From Longispora sp040681875 (GTDB lineage: Bacteria > Actinomycetota > Actinomycetes > Mycobacteriales > Micromonosporaceae), in assembly GCF_040681875.1 (NCBI RefSeq), contig NZ_JBFAZP010000003.1:124001-188000 (forward strand): DNA of 64,000 bases. Reading direction: 5' to 3'. Shown one piece after another: positions 25,425 to 34,292 of the stretch; the stretch's first letter is position 1; every line of letters starts with the position of its first letter. Below the pieces are notes generated by a model, which did no database searches, was not told where the DNA came from, and saw only the letters and a list, made by a program, of their open reading frames with translations. The position numbers and the translations under genes are program-made.

Positions 25425-27212
25425 ATGTACGTACTCGGCCTCAGTCAGCACCACGACTCCGCGGCGGCCCTGCTGCGCGACGGCGAGATCGTCGCCTTCA
25501 TCGAGGAGGAGCGGCTGAGCCGGCTCAAGCACGACGGGGCCTTCCCCCGGCTGGCCGCGCGCTGGTGCCTGGACGAGGCCGGCATCACCCTGGGCGACGT
25601 CGACCACGTGGCGTACTTCTGGCAGGGCTACCGCGAGATCGGGCACGCGCTGACCCACTTCGTCCGGCACCTGCCCGACACCCTCGCGGTGTTCCGCAAC
25701 GACGGCGGCGACTTCACCCCGAAGGCCACCGGGCTCGTCGACACGCTGCGCGACCAGGGCGTCCAGCGGCACCCCGACGACTACCACGTGGGCGGCGCGC
25801 TGCTGCTGCACCTGAAGCGGTCGGTCCGGTTCGGGGCGATCGTCCGCGAGCAGCTCGGCTGGACCCGGCCCACGAAGTTCAAGGTGCACCTGGTCGACCA
25901 CCACCACGCGCACGCGGCCAGCGCGTACTTCCTGTCCCCGTTCGACCGGGCGGCCATCATCACCTGGGACGGGATCGGCAGCGACGGCACCTCCACCTAC
26001 TTCGGGCTCGGCGAGGGCGACACGATCGTCGACCTCAAGCGGATCCGGTTCCCGCACTCCCTGGGCGCGCTGTACGCGGCCGTCACCGGCTTCCTCGGCT
26101 TCCACCCCAGCCGCGACGAGGGCAAGGTGATGGGCCTGGCCGCGTACGGCACCCCGCGCTACGTGGACGCGTTCGCGCCCCTGGTCGGGCTCACCGACGG
26201 CGGCGCGTACGAGCTGGACCTGTCCTACTTCCGGCACCACGCCACCGCCAAGCACCAGGTGTCGAAGAAGTTCCTCGAGCTGTTCGGCCCGCCCCGGCCC
26301 CGGGTGCGCGGCGAGATCGACCAGCACTACGCCGACGTCGCCTACGCCCTCCAGGACTCCCTGGAGCGCGTCGGCCTGCACGCGGCTAACTGGCTGGCGA
26401 AGGCCACCGGCGAGACCCGGCTGTGTACGGCCGGCGGCGTCGCCCTCAACAGCGTCATGAACGGCCGGATCCTGCTGGAGACCCCGTTCGAGGAGTTCTA
26501 CGCCCAGCCGGCCGCCGCCGACGACGGGTCCGCCCTGGGCGCGGCGGTCATGGTCAGCACGACGAAACTGGGCCGGCCGTGGAAGAAGGGCGGCGAGTAC
26601 ATCTTCCTGGGCGCCTCCTTCGGCGAGGACGTCATGCTCGCCGCGCTGGAGGCCGCCGGGCTCGCGCACACCCGCCCCGACGACCTGCTCGACACCACCG
26701 CGCGGGCGATCGCCGACGGCCGGATCGTCGGCTGGTACCAGGGCCGGGGCGAGTGCGGGCCGCGCGCCCTGGGCAACCGGTCGATCCTGGCCGACCCGCG
26801 CCGCGCCGACAGCAAGGAACGGCTCAACGAGAAGGTCAAGCACCGCGAGTCGTTCCGGCCGTTCGCGCCGTCGTGCCTGGCGGAGCGGGCGGGGGACTAC
26901 TTCGCCAGCGGGTACCCGTCGCCGGTGATGCTCCTGGTCTTCGACGTGCTGGAACACCAGCGGGACAAGGTGCCCTCGATCACGCACGCCGACGGGACGG
27001 CCCGGGTGCAGACGGTGTCGAAGGCCGACAACCCGCTGTACCACGCGCTGATCTCCCGGTTCGACGAGCTCACCGGGGTGCCGATGCTGGTGAACACGTC
27101 CTTCAACGACAACGAGGAGCCGATCGTGTGCTCGCCGGAGGAGGCGGTGCGCTGCTTCCTGAAGACCGACATGGACGCCCTCGCCCTGGGGCCGTTCTGG
27201 GTGGAGAAGTGA
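25425..27212 (+). CDS. Carbamoyltransferase (NodU/CmcH/TobZ family)
   Basis: 595 residues. The start at 25425 is chosen because family members begin with MYVLGLSxxHD; an in-frame ATG at 25413 is the alternative. The N-terminal Kae1-like domain has HHHAHAASAY (metal ligands) and DGIGSDG; the C-terminal YrdC-like domain has GRGECGPRALGNRSILADPR, and VNTSFNDNEEPIVCSPEEA is also family-diagnostic. These enzymes put a carbamoyl group from carbamoyl phosphate onto a hydroxyl of a sugar, Nod factor or antibiotic. The neighbours suggest the acceptor is a glycan or glycolipid made by this locus. The stop overlaps the next gene's start (GTGA). Confidence 0.93.
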   Translation: MYVLGLSQHHDSAAALLRDGEIVAFIEEERLSRLKHDGAFPRLAARWCLDEAGITLGDVDHVAYFWQGYREIGHALTHFVRHLPDTLAVFRNDGGDFTPKATGLVDTLRDQGVQRHPDDYHVGGALLLHLKRSVRFGAIVREQLGWTRPTKFKVHLVDHHHAHAASAYFLSPFDRAAIITWDGIGSDGTSTYFGLGEGDTIVDLKRIRFPHSLGALYAAVTGFLGFHPSRDEGKVMGLAAYGTPRYVDAFAPLVGLTDGGAYELDLSYFRHHATAKHQVSKKFLELFGPPRPRVRGEIDQHYADVAYALQDSLERVGLHAANWLAKATGETRLCTAGGVALNSVMNGRILLETPFEEFYAQPAAADDGSALGAAVMVSTTKLGRPWKKGGEYIFLGASFGEDVMLAALEAAGLAHTRPDDLLDTTARAIADGRIVGWYQGRGECGPRALGNRSILADPRRADSKERLNEKVKHRESFRPFAPSCLAERAGDYFASGYPSPVMLLVFDVLEHQRDKVPSITHADGTARVQTVSKADNPLYHALISRFDELTGVPMLVNTSFNDNEEPIVCSPEEAVRCFLKTDMDALALGPFWVEK

Positions 27213-27856
27213 CGCGGCTGCTGCGCGGCTGGTGGTGGATCCTGCCCGCGTTCGGCGCCGCCGTCCTGGCCGCCGTGATCATGGTGGTCCTCCCGGCGGA
27301 CCGGTCCATCGACAGCGTCTGGGAAGTGCTGTTCAAGACCAGTCCACTGGTACTGGCGGTGCTGGCCGTCGCCGGTTTCCCGCAGCGCAAGGGTCTCGGG
27401 CTCGGCCTGGTGTTCGCCCTGTTCGTGGTCTACATGGGCGCGGTGGACACGTTCTACATCACCCGGATCGACGACTACGCCGCCGCGTCGGGCGCCGAGT
27501 CGGCCTTCCCGCCGCTGTACCAGGCGCAGCTGTTCGTCGGCTCGTTCACGGTCCTGGCGGTGCTGTTCGCCTACCGGCTCGGCGGCGCGGGCACCCTGCG
27601 TGTCGCGCGGGCCGGGCTCGCCGCCGTCCTGGTGATGATCTCCGGGCTCAACGACCTGACCTTCTGGGCCACCTACCACTGGCCCGCCGGCCGGCCCACC
27701 CACCTGAAGTGGGCCTCGCACATCACCGTGTTCTACGGGCACCAGCCGTCCGTGGTCGAGGCCGTGGTCTTCCTGGCCGTGCACCTCGCCCTCGCCGCCG
27801 CCGTGCTCACCGTCCCGCTCCGGCGACTCTCCGGGCCACGTTCAGACCCTGCCTGA
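27209..27856 (+). CDS. Integral membrane protein of unknown function
   Basis: 215 residues from the GTG that overlaps the carbamoyltransferase stop by 4 bp. About six hydrophobic segments are visible: WWILPAFGAAVLAAVIMVVL, PLVLAVLAVAGF, GLGLVFALFVVYMGAV, FVGSFTVLAVLFAY, LAAVLVMISGL and VVFLAVHLALAAAVLTV. No family recognised. The coupling implies a partnership with carbamoylation, for example substrate presentation at the membrane. Its last 50 bp overlap the convergent mutase gene. Confidence 0.75.
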   Translation: MTRLLRGWWWILPAFGAAVLAAVIMVVLPADRSIDSVWEVLFKTSPLVLAVLAVAGFPQRKGLGLGLVFALFVVYMGAVDTFYITRIDDYAAASGAESAFPPLYQAQLFVGSFTVLAVLFAYRLGGAGTLRVARAGLAAVLVMISGLNDLTFWATYHWPAGRPTHLKWASHITVFYGHQPSVVEAVVFLAVHLALAAAVLTVPLRRLSGPRSDPA

Positions 27857-28901
27857 TCGCCTGGTCCATGTCGATGTACGTGTACGTGGCCAGCCGGCCG
27901 GCCGCGAACCGGGGCGGTCCCGGCAGCGCGTCGAGATCCTTCTCGTACTCCGCCTGCAGCCGGCGGTTGTCCCCGGCCACGTCGTCCACCGGGTAGTGCC
28001 GCGCGGGCGCGCCCGGGTACTCGTAGCTCACCACGGTGCCCGGCCCCGACTGGCCGCTCATCCACTTCGTCTCGATCGCCCGGGTGTGCGCCACCTCCGG
28101 CCCCGGCGTGTTCAGCACCCCGCACGGCAGCTCGTGCTCGACCCCCGGCAGGTAGTGGCTGACCAGGGACACCCCGCGCCACGGCAACCGGCCCCGGGAC
28201 TCGGCGAAGAACTCGTCCAGCGCGCAGGTCAGCACCACGGCCTCGGCGTCGCGGCACAACCCGTCCCAGTCGGCGACCGACACCCGGCGACCCATCGTGA
28301 CCGGTACGTCCCGCAGCAGCGCGTCGACCAGATCGGTGTACCCGCCCGCCGGCCAGCCCTGGTACGGGTCCCGGAACAGGTCGGTGAACCCGTCGTCGCG
28401 CAGCTCGATCCGCTTCGGGGCCCAGGCGGCGGCCAGCCGCGCCGGCTCGGTGCCCCACTGCTTGCGGGTGTACCCGGCGATGAACTCCCGGTACAGGGTC
28501 GCGCCCATCAGGTCGACGCACCAGGTCTCGAAGTTGTCCGGGGCGGGGGTCGGCGGGCGGTCGCGCAGCTCGCGCTCGATCGCCGGCCACTCGGCCAGCT
28601 TCCGCAGCTCGCCCAGCTGGGGCGGCCAGCTCAGCTCCGTACCGAACACCCGGGTGCGGACCCGGTGCCGGTACGGCAGCATCCGGACCAGGCCCGACAC
28701 GAGCCGCCACACCTCGGCGTCGCGGGTGTGGAAGATGTGCGCGCCGGTCGGCTCGTAGTACACGCCGCCGGCCCGGGCGGTGCGCAGCTGGCCGCCCCAG
28801 GTGGGATCCGCCTCCAGCACCTCGACGGCGCGGCCCGCCCCCGCCAGCGCGTACGCGACCGTGGCGCCCGCCAACCCGCCGCCCACCACCCTGATCACCA
28901 T
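27807..28901 (-). CDS. glf: UDP-galactopyranose mutase-like flavoprotein
   Basis: 364 residues. An N-terminal FAD Rossmann motif (VVGGGLAGATVAYALAGAG) is followed by YEPTGAHIFHT, FIAGYTRKQWGT, GWPAGGYTDLVDALL and YTYIDMDQAI, all close to bacterial Glf. The enzyme interconverts UDP-galactopyranose and UDP-galactofuranose with reduced FAD. Galactofuranose occurs in actinobacterial surface glycans. The gene converges on the membrane-protein gene with a 50-bp coding overlap and closes the glycan-like locus. No galactofuranosyltransferase of known type is beside it, so a related mutase substrate is possible. Confidence 0.83.
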   Translation of the reverse strand: MVIRVVGGGLAGATVAYALAGAGRAVEVLEADPTWGGQLRTARAGGVYYEPTGAHIFHTRDAEVWRLVSGLVRMLPYRHRVRTRVFGTELSWPPQLGELRKLAEWPAIERELRDRPPTPAPDNFETWCVDLMGATLYREFIAGYTRKQWGTEPARLAAAWAPKRIELRDDGFTDLFRDPYQGWPAGGYTDLVDALLRDVPVTMGRRVSVADWDGLCRDAEAVVLTCALDEFFAESRGRLPWRGVSLVSHYLPGVEHELPCGVLNTPGPEVAHTRAIETKWMSGQSGPGTVVSYEYPGAPARHYPVDDVAGDNRRLQAEYEKDLDALPGPPRFAAGRLATYTYIDMDQAIRQGLNVARRVAGAGR

Positions 28902-29034
28902 CCGAGCATCCTAAAGGGACAGTGGGGTCGGGCGGGGCGGTCCGGACGTGCCCTTTTCCGCCGGGACCGGGCGTCGAACCGGGCCGGATAGACTCGACCG
29001 AGATCATGACCAGACCTACCGGAACGGACCCACG

Positions 29035-31602
29035 GTGACCGAAACCGGACCCCCGGGCCCGCCCCCGGCCGGAACGCTCGACGCGCTCGCCGCCGGACTC
29101 CTCGCCCTGCGCGCGTGGGCCGGCAACCCCTCCTACGCCGAACTGGTCCGCCGGATCGGCCGGCTGCGGGCCGGGCGCGGCCTGCCGCCGGGGGAGCGCT
29201 CCCCAGGCCGGGTCACCGTGTACGACTGCTTCCGCCCCGGCCGGCGCCGGATCGACGTGGAACTCGTCGTCGACATCGTCCGGGCGCTGACCGACGACGA
29301 ACAGGCCGCCGGCCGGTGGCGGGACGCCTGCCGGGACACCCTGAGCCCCCCGCCGTCGACCCCCGGACACGCCCGGACCGGCCTGCCCGCCGACCCGCCC
29401 GCCTTCACCGGCCGCGTCGCCGACCTCGACCGGGTCCTCGCCGCCCTCGCCGACGGGCACTGCCTGGTCGCGGGCATGCCCGGCGTCGGCAAGTCCCACC
29501 TCGCCGTCCGGGCCGCGCACGCCGTCCTGCGCGCCGCGCCCGACACCCGCCCCCTGTTCGTGGGGCTGCGCGGCTACGACCCCGAGGCGCCGCCCGCCGC
29601 CCCGGAGTCCGTGCTCGCCGAGGTCCTGCTGCTCCTCGGCGCACCCGCCGACCAGGTCCGCCGGCTGACCCCGGAGGACCGCGCCGCCCTCTACCAGCGC
29701 CTGCTCGCCGACCGGGAGACCCTCCTCGTCCTCGACGACGCGGCCGGCACCGACCAGGTCCGGCCGCTGCTGCCCACCGGCCCCGGCTGCCGGGTGCTCG
29801 TCACCAGCCGCCGACACCTCGCCGACCTCGACGCCACCCACGTGCCCCTCGACGTGTTCACCGCCGCCGAGGCGCTCGACCTGCTCGCCGGGGCCACCGG
29901 GACCGACCGGCTCGCCGCCGAACCCGACGCGGCCCGCCGGATCGCCGAACTGTGCGGCCACCTGCCCCTCGACCTCGCCGTCACCGGCGCCGACCTGGCC
30001 CGGCAGGCGCACTGGACCCTCGCCGACCACGTCATCCGGATCGCCGCCCTGCCCCGGGACGAGGCGGTCCGCCCGGCGCTCGCCGCCTCCTACGCGACCC
30101 TGCCCGACGGCCAGCGTGAACTGTTCCGGCTGCTCGCCCTGCACCCCGGACCCGACGTCACCCCCGACGCGGCGGCGGCCCTGGCCGGGGTGGACCCCGA
30201 CGAGGGCGGCGCGCTGCTCCGCCGGCTGCACGCCGAGAACCTGGTGCAGGAGGGCGCCCCCGGCCGGTACCGGATGCACGACCTGGTCCGCGCGCACGCC
30301 CGGCGGCTCGCGCACGTCGAGGAGCCGCACAGCCGCCAGCACGCCGCCGTGACCCGGCTCCTCGACCACCTGACGCACGCCGCCGGTACGGCCGACGCGC
30401 TGGCCTTCCCGCAGGGCAGGACCCCCGGGACGCCCGCCCTGCCCGGGGTGACGGACCAGGCCGGCGCGGTCCGGTGGTTCACCGACGAACGGGCCGTGCT
30501 GGTCGCCGCCGCCCGGCACGCCGCCGAGCACGGCTGGTCCGACCACGCCTGCCGGCTCGCCGCCCACCTGGAACGGCACCTGGAGGTATCCGGCCACTAC
30601 CCCGACGCCGAGGTCCTGCACACCGCCGCCCGCCGCCTCGGCGACCCGGGCCAGCGGATCCGCGCCGCCGTCGCGCTCGGCCGCACCTGCGAACTCACCG
30701 GCCGCTACGACGAGGCCATCGGCCACCAGACCGACGCGCTGGGCATGGCCCGGGCGGCCGGCGACCGCACCCAGGAGGCCTACGCCCACGGCAACCTCGG
30801 CAACCTGAGCGCGCAGCTCGGCAGGTTCCCGGCCGCGATCGACCACTACGAACGGGTCCTGGAGGTCACCCGGTCCACCGGCGACCGGATCACCGAGTCC
30901 CGGGTGTCCGGCAACCTGGCCAACGTGTACAGCTCGGTGGGCCGCTACCGGGAGGCCGTCGCGACCCTGCGGCACAACCTCGCCGAGTTCGCGTCGCTCG
31001 GCGACCAGGTGTCCGTCGGCATCTGGCACTTCAACCTGGGCATGGTCCTCGAACGCCTCGGCCACTACGACGAGGCCCTCGACCACCACACCCGGGGCCT
31101 CGAACTCGCCCGGGAGAACGGCTACCGGCGCGGCGAGGGCGGCAGCACCAACTGCCTCGGCATCGTGTACGCGAGCCTCGGCCGGACCACCCTCGCCGTC
31201 GAACACCACCTGCGGGCCCTCGACATCGCCCGCGAGGTCGGCGCGCGGGACAACGAGTGCAGCGCGTGGACGTGCCTCGGCTTCGCGTACGGCCTGCTGG
31301 GGCGGCACGAGGAGGCACTGGAGAGCCACCGGGCCGCCCTCGCGATCGCCCTGGACACCGGGGCGCGGCGGCTGGAGGTGGTGGCCCGCAACGGGCTCGG
31401 CGAGGCGTGCCACGCGCTGGGGGACGAGGCCGGGGCCGTCGCGGAGCACCGGCGGGTGCTGGCGGTGGACATGGGGGACCCGTACGAGCAGGCCCGGGCG
31501 CACCGGGGGCTCGGGGCGGCCCTGCCGGGGGCGGAGGGGGCGGCGCACCGGGAACGGGCGCGCGAGGCCTACACCCGGCTCGGGGTACCGGTCCCGGAGT
31601 AG
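29035..31602 (+). CDS. AfsR-like STAND regulator: HTH, NB-ARC ATPase and TPR
   Basis: 855 residues from the GTG at 29035; in-frame codons extend upstream but lack a ribosome site. The N-terminus (about 20-95) is a helix-turn-helix-like domain with SYAELVRRIGRLRAGRGLPP. The NB-ARC ATPase has Walker A GMPGVGKSHLA (about 147), Walker B TLLVLDDAA (about 229), TSRRHL sensor and GHLPLDL. From about residue 540 there are eight or more tetratricopeptide repeats, the latter regular 40-residue units. The protein lacks the SARP DNA-binding domain of AfsR. Such proteins oligomerise with ATP when the TPR part senses a ligand; target genes are unknown. It diverges from glf with 133 bp between. Confidence 0.87.
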   Translation: MTETGPPGPPPAGTLDALAAGLLALRAWAGNPSYAELVRRIGRLRAGRGLPPGERSPGRVTVYDCFRPGRRRIDVELVVDIVRALTDDEQAAGRWRDACRDTLSPPPSTPGHARTGLPADPPAFTGRVADLDRVLAALADGHCLVAGMPGVGKSHLAVRAAHAVLRAAPDTRPLFVGLRGYDPEAPPAAPESVLAEVLLLLGAPADQVRRLTPEDRAALYQRLLADRETLLVLDDAAGTDQVRPLLPTGPGCRVLVTSRRHLADLDATHVPLDVFTAAEALDLLAGATGTDRLAAEPDAARRIAELCGHLPLDLAVTGADLARQAHWTLADHVIRIAALPRDEAVRPALAASYATLPDGQRELFRLLALHPGPDVTPDAAAALAGVDPDEGGALLRRLHAENLVQEGAPGRYRMHDLVRAHARRLAHVEEPHSRQHAAVTRLLDHLTHAAGTADALAFPQGRTPGTPALPGVTDQAGAVRWFTDERAVLVAAARHAAEHGWSDHACRLAAHLERHLEVSGHYPDAEVLHTAARRLGDPGQRIRAAVALGRTCELTGRYDEAIGHQTDALGMARAAGDRTQEAYAHGNLGNLSAQLGRFPAAIDHYERVLEVTRSTGDRITESRVSGNLANVYSSVGRYREAVATLRHNLAEFASLGDQVSVGIWHFNLGMVLERLGHYDEALDHHTRGLELARENGYRRGEGGSTNCLGIVYASLGRTTLAVEHHLRALDIAREVGARDNECSAWTCLGFAYGLLGRHEEALESHRAALAIALDTGARRLEVVARNGLGEACHALGDEAGAVAEHRRVLAVDMGDPYEQARAHRGLGAALPGAEGAAHRERAREAYTRLGVPVPE

Positions 31603-31636
31603 CCCGGCCGGGCCCGTCGGCGGCCACTGAGCCGGG

Positions 31637-31744
31637 CCCGCGAGTCGTCGGAAGCGGCGGCACTGGGCCTTGCCCGCAGGCTGCAGAGACGGCGGCCTTC
31701 GGTCCACGCCCGCAGGTCGCGGAGGCGGCGGCCCCCGAACCGGG
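31637..31744. repeat. Three imperfect 36-bp tandem repeats
   Basis: Units start at 31637, 31673 and 31709, each with CCCGC, an AG-rich step and CGGCGGC at the same offset. Copies 2 and 3 are closest to each other. The array lies in the 153-bp gap between two convergent genes and is a multiple of three long, but neither gene reads through it. Confidence 0.55.
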
Positions 31745-31755
31745 CCTTCCGGACG

Positions 31756-32952
31756 TCAGAGGTGGCGGACGATGTGCCGCAGGGTGTGCAGGTTCAGGCG
31801 GCCGTCGGCCAGCCCGATCGCGAGCAGGGTGTCGAAGACCCCCTGGTCGTCGCGGGCGGCGCGCACGGCCGCGTCCACGAGCCGGGGCCAGCGGCCGAGC
31901 CGGGCCGTGACGGCGGTGTGCCGCAGGTGGCCGTGCAGCCGCCGGGCGAGGGCGCGGCGGTAGAGGTCGGCGGCGCCCGCGCCACCGGTGCCCGTCGCGG
32001 AACCGGTGGCGCGGTCCGATCCCCGCCCGGTGCCGGAGGGGGCGCAGTCGGCCGGTGGGCCCGCCACGGACGCGGCGGCGGCGGCCCCGGCCAGCGCGCC
32101 GGACACCACCGCGTAGAAGATGCCCTCGCCGGTGAACGGATTGACCAGCGACAACGCGTCGCCGACCAGCAGGATCCGGCCCCGTCCGGGCGGCGGCCGG
32201 CGGGTCGACAGCGGCAGGTGGTGGCCGCGCCAGCCGGTGGCCGCGTCGAGATCCAGATCCGGCATCAGGGTACGCAGCCGCTCCAGCAGGTACTCCCGGC
32301 TCAGCGGGCCGCCGCGCAGCAGTTCCCCGTAGCCGACGTTCGCGCGGCCGTCCCCGATCGGGAAGGACCACGCGTAGGCGGGCCACCGGCCGGGGATGGT
32401 GACGATCCGCTGCTCGGGCGGGCCGGGCGGCGCGGGCGCGTACCCCCGCAGGGCCAGGGCCAGGTGGCCGGGCGGGTTGCCGGCGTGCCCGAGCGCCTGC
32501 CGCACGACCGAACCGGCGCCGTCGGCCCCGATCACGACCCGGGCGGCGAGCGTGCCGTCCAGGACGATCCGGTCGGGGAGCCGTTCCACGCTGCGGACCC
32601 GGTGCCGGCGGAACCGGACCCCGGCCCCGAGGGCGGCGGTCACCAGGCGGTGGTCGAACACGACCCGGGGAATCGTGTGGGTGCCGGCGTGCAACGGGCG
32701 CGCGACGACCTCGCCGCCGGGGGACACGAGCCGCAGGGCGGGCACCGGCGGGTACCCGTCCGCGACGCCCCGCACCCCCAACGCGGCCAGCACGTCGAGG
32801 ACCTCCGGGGCGATGCCGTCGCCGCAGGGCTTGTCGCGGGGGAAGTCCGACCGGTCCAGCAGGACGACGTCCGCCCCGCCGCGCCGGGCCGCGAGTGCCG
32901 CCGCCGACCCGGCCGGTCCCGCCCCGACCACCGCCACATCGAAGCACTCCAC
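31756..32952 (-). CDS. Geranylgeranyl-reductase-family FAD oxidoreductase
   Basis: 398 residues. FAD motif VAVVGAGPAGSAAA at the N-terminus, LDRSDFPRDKPCGDGI and the second FAD block GRILLVGDALSLVNPFTGEGI are diagnostic. The family reduces isoprenoid double bonds (menaquinone or lipid side chains) or acts as a related flavin monooxygenase. A Gly/Ser/Thr-rich segment of about 30 residues near 305-335 (with SDRATGSATGTGG) looks like an insertion in the helical region. No isoprenoid genes are adjacent. Confidence 0.83.
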   Translation of the reverse strand: MECFDVAVVGAGPAGSAAALAARRGGADVVLLDRSDFPRDKPCGDGIAPEVLDVLAALGVRGVADGYPPVPALRLVSPGGEVVARPLHAGTHTIPRVVFDHRLVTAALGAGVRFRRHRVRSVERLPDRIVLDGTLAARVVIGADGAGSVVRQALGHAGNPPGHLALALRGYAPAPPGPPEQRIVTIPGRWPAYAWSFPIGDGRANVGYGELLRGGPLSREYLLERLRTLMPDLDLDAATGWRGHHLPLSTRRPPPGRGRILLVGDALSLVNPFTGEGIFYAVVSGALAGAAAAASVAGPPADCAPSGTGRGSDRATGSATGTGGAGAADLYRRALARRLHGHLRHTAVTARLGRWPRLVDAAVRAARDDQGVFDTLLAIGLADGRLNLHTLRHIVRHL

Positions 32953-33095
32953 CCGCCCGAGCCTACGCGGCCGCGACCCCCACCGGGGCCGACGAAGCGC
33001 GGCAGTGCACCCGCCGGAAGGGACCGGTCACGGCGGACCCCGGTGCCGATCGCGGGGTGACCGGCGCGCCGGTACCCGGAGGAGGGGGCTGGGTT

Positions 33096-33123
33096 TTGCT
33101 CGTCAACGGCTGACACATAATGT
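33096..33123 (+). promoter_or_regulatory. Promoter of the small acidic protein gene
   Basis: TTGCTC (33096-33101), a 16-nt spacer and TAATGT (33118-33123) form a good promoter in an A/T-richer patch, about 42 bp before the ATG. Confidence 0.55.
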
Positions 33124-33165
33124 GCGAAAGGTGCAATCTATCTATGGGGCGGCGGGGAGGTCACC

Positions 33166-33351
33166 ATGGCCATGGACTTCGACATCGAGGATTCGACACC
33201 CGGAGCGGTGCTGGACGGCGGCCGGATCCGGGTGCCCGTCCTGGATCCGGATCCGGACGAAATGGACGACGCGGACGAGTTCACCGACCGGCGGTGGCTG
33301 ACCGACGACGGCACCGAGGACACCGACGACGGGAGCCGCCCGGGCCAGTGA
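33166..33351 (+). CDS. Small highly acidic protein of unknown function
   Basis: 61 residues. Support comes from an excellent ribosome site (GGGGAGG, 33154-33160, 5 nt before the ATG) and a promoter just upstream. The chain is rich in Asp and Glu (DPDPDEMDDADEF; DDGTEDTDDG) with no Cys, signal peptide or membrane segment, and is probably disordered. No modification enzymes for a peptide natural product are adjacent. It converges on the carbonic anhydrase gene. Family not recognised. Confidence 0.6.
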   Translation: MAMDFDIEDSTPGAVLDGGRIRVPVLDPDPDEMDDADEFTDRRWLTDDGTEDTDDGSRPGQ

Positions 33352-33365
33352 CCGGAGCGGGGAGC

Positions 33366-33986
33366 TCACACCCCGTGCCCGGCCACCCGCCGCACGGTCC
33401 CCTCGGCCAGCCGGTAGGACAGCCCGACCACGCCCACCTTGCCCTGGGCCAGTCGGTCCGCGATGATCGTGGACCGCTGGGTGAGCATCTCCACCGTGTA
33501 CCGGACGTGCTCCTCGACCGCCGCCTCGGAGTCCGCCAGGGCCTCCTCGCGGACGGTCAGCACGCTGAGCATCACCCGCTCGATGACGTCGCGCATGAAG
33601 CCGCCGGGGGTCTGGCCGTCGCGGAGCGCGTCGAGGGTGGCGGCGATCGCCCCGCAGGAGTCGTGTCCGAGGACGGCGATGAGCGGGGCGTCGAGGATCG
33701 CGGTCCCGTACTCGATGCTGCCGAGCACCTCGGGGCCCACGACGTGCCCGGCGGTCCGGACGACGAACAGGTCGCCGAGCCCGCGGTCGAAGATGATCTC
33801 GGCGGCGAGCCGGGAGTCGGCGCAGCCGAACAGGACGGCGAAGGGGCGCTGGCCCGGGGCCAGGGCGGTACGGTGCTCGGCGTCCTGGTTGGGGTGCCGC
33901 AGATCCCCGTCCACGAACCGCCGGTTGCCCTCCAGGAGCAGCCGCAGCGCCTCGGCCGGGGTCTCGGGCCTGTCGTTGTCCACCAT
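33366..33986 (-). CDS. Beta-class carbonic anhydrase
   Basis: 206 residues, normal for the family. The zinc ligands are Cys55, His108 and Cys111 (GCADSR and GHDSCG); Asp57 and Arg59 form the conserved Asp-Arg dyad. VVRTAGHVV and EYGTAILDAPLIAVLGH are also typical. It hydrates CO2 to bicarbonate in the cytoplasm. AGGAG precedes the ATG. The gene stands alone between a small acidic protein gene and the terminators of the crystallin-like gene. Confidence 0.95.
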   Translation of the reverse strand: MVDNDRPETPAEALRLLLEGNRRFVDGDLRHPNQDAEHRTALAPGQRPFAVLFGCADSRLAAEIIFDRGLGDLFVVRTAGHVVGPEVLGSIEYGTAILDAPLIAVLGHDSCGAIAATLDALRDGQTPGGFMRDVIERVMLSVLTVREEALADSEAAVEEHVRYTVEMLTQRSTIIADRLAQGKVGVVGLSYRLAEGTVRRVAGHGV

Positions 33987-34078
33987 CGGTCACTCCTCGT
34001 GCCGGCCGATGTCGTCCCCCGCAGCGTAGTGTCCCGGCCGCCCGGCCGGGGCCGGATCCCAGGGAGCTGTTCGCCACA

Positions 34079-34113
34079 GTGGCCACCCCTGGGCGAGGGC
34101 CCGGGGTGGCCAC
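34079..34113. terminator. Second hairpin downstream of the crystallin-like gene
   Basis: GTGGCCACCCC (34079-34089) pairs perfectly with GGGGTGGCCAC (34103-34113) across a 13-nt loop. It lies between the crystallin-like gene and the carbonic anhydrase promoter and may back up the first terminator. Confidence 0.6.
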
Positions 34114-34240
34114 GGTTGTGCCGGCGGTACGGACGTGTTCACCGCCCGGCGGGGCGGCTACTTCCTTGAACTCCGTTCCGCCGCCATCGTGCCAAGCCCG
34201 CTCCGGGCGGGATCGGACGGATTGTGCGTCATTGGCCGTC

Positions 34241-34281
34241 GGACCGGCCCGCGGCGGGTGGCTCCCGTCGCGGGCCGGTCC
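34241..34281. terminator. Hairpin terminator of the crystallin-like gene
   Basis: A perfect 13-bp stem (GGACCGGCCCGCG, 34241-34253, with 34269-34281) and a 15-nt loop begins 11 bp after the stop codon of the minus-strand gene. Confidence 0.7.
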
Positions 34282-34292
34282 ATGAAGGACGG

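Larger units (their letters stand above)
33987..34292. other. Intergenic stretch with two hairpins, no gene
   Basis: This 306-bp gap holds the upstream region of the carbonic anhydrase gene and two strong inverted repeats listed separately. No reading frame here has coding character or a ribosome site. Confidence 0.6.

Noticed and set aside
31031..32947. Long minus-strand frame overlapping the TPR regulator and the reductase
   Set aside because: It is the frame-shifted shadow of the reductase and of the antisense of the TPR gene, with Arg/Pro/Gly-rich composition and no domain.
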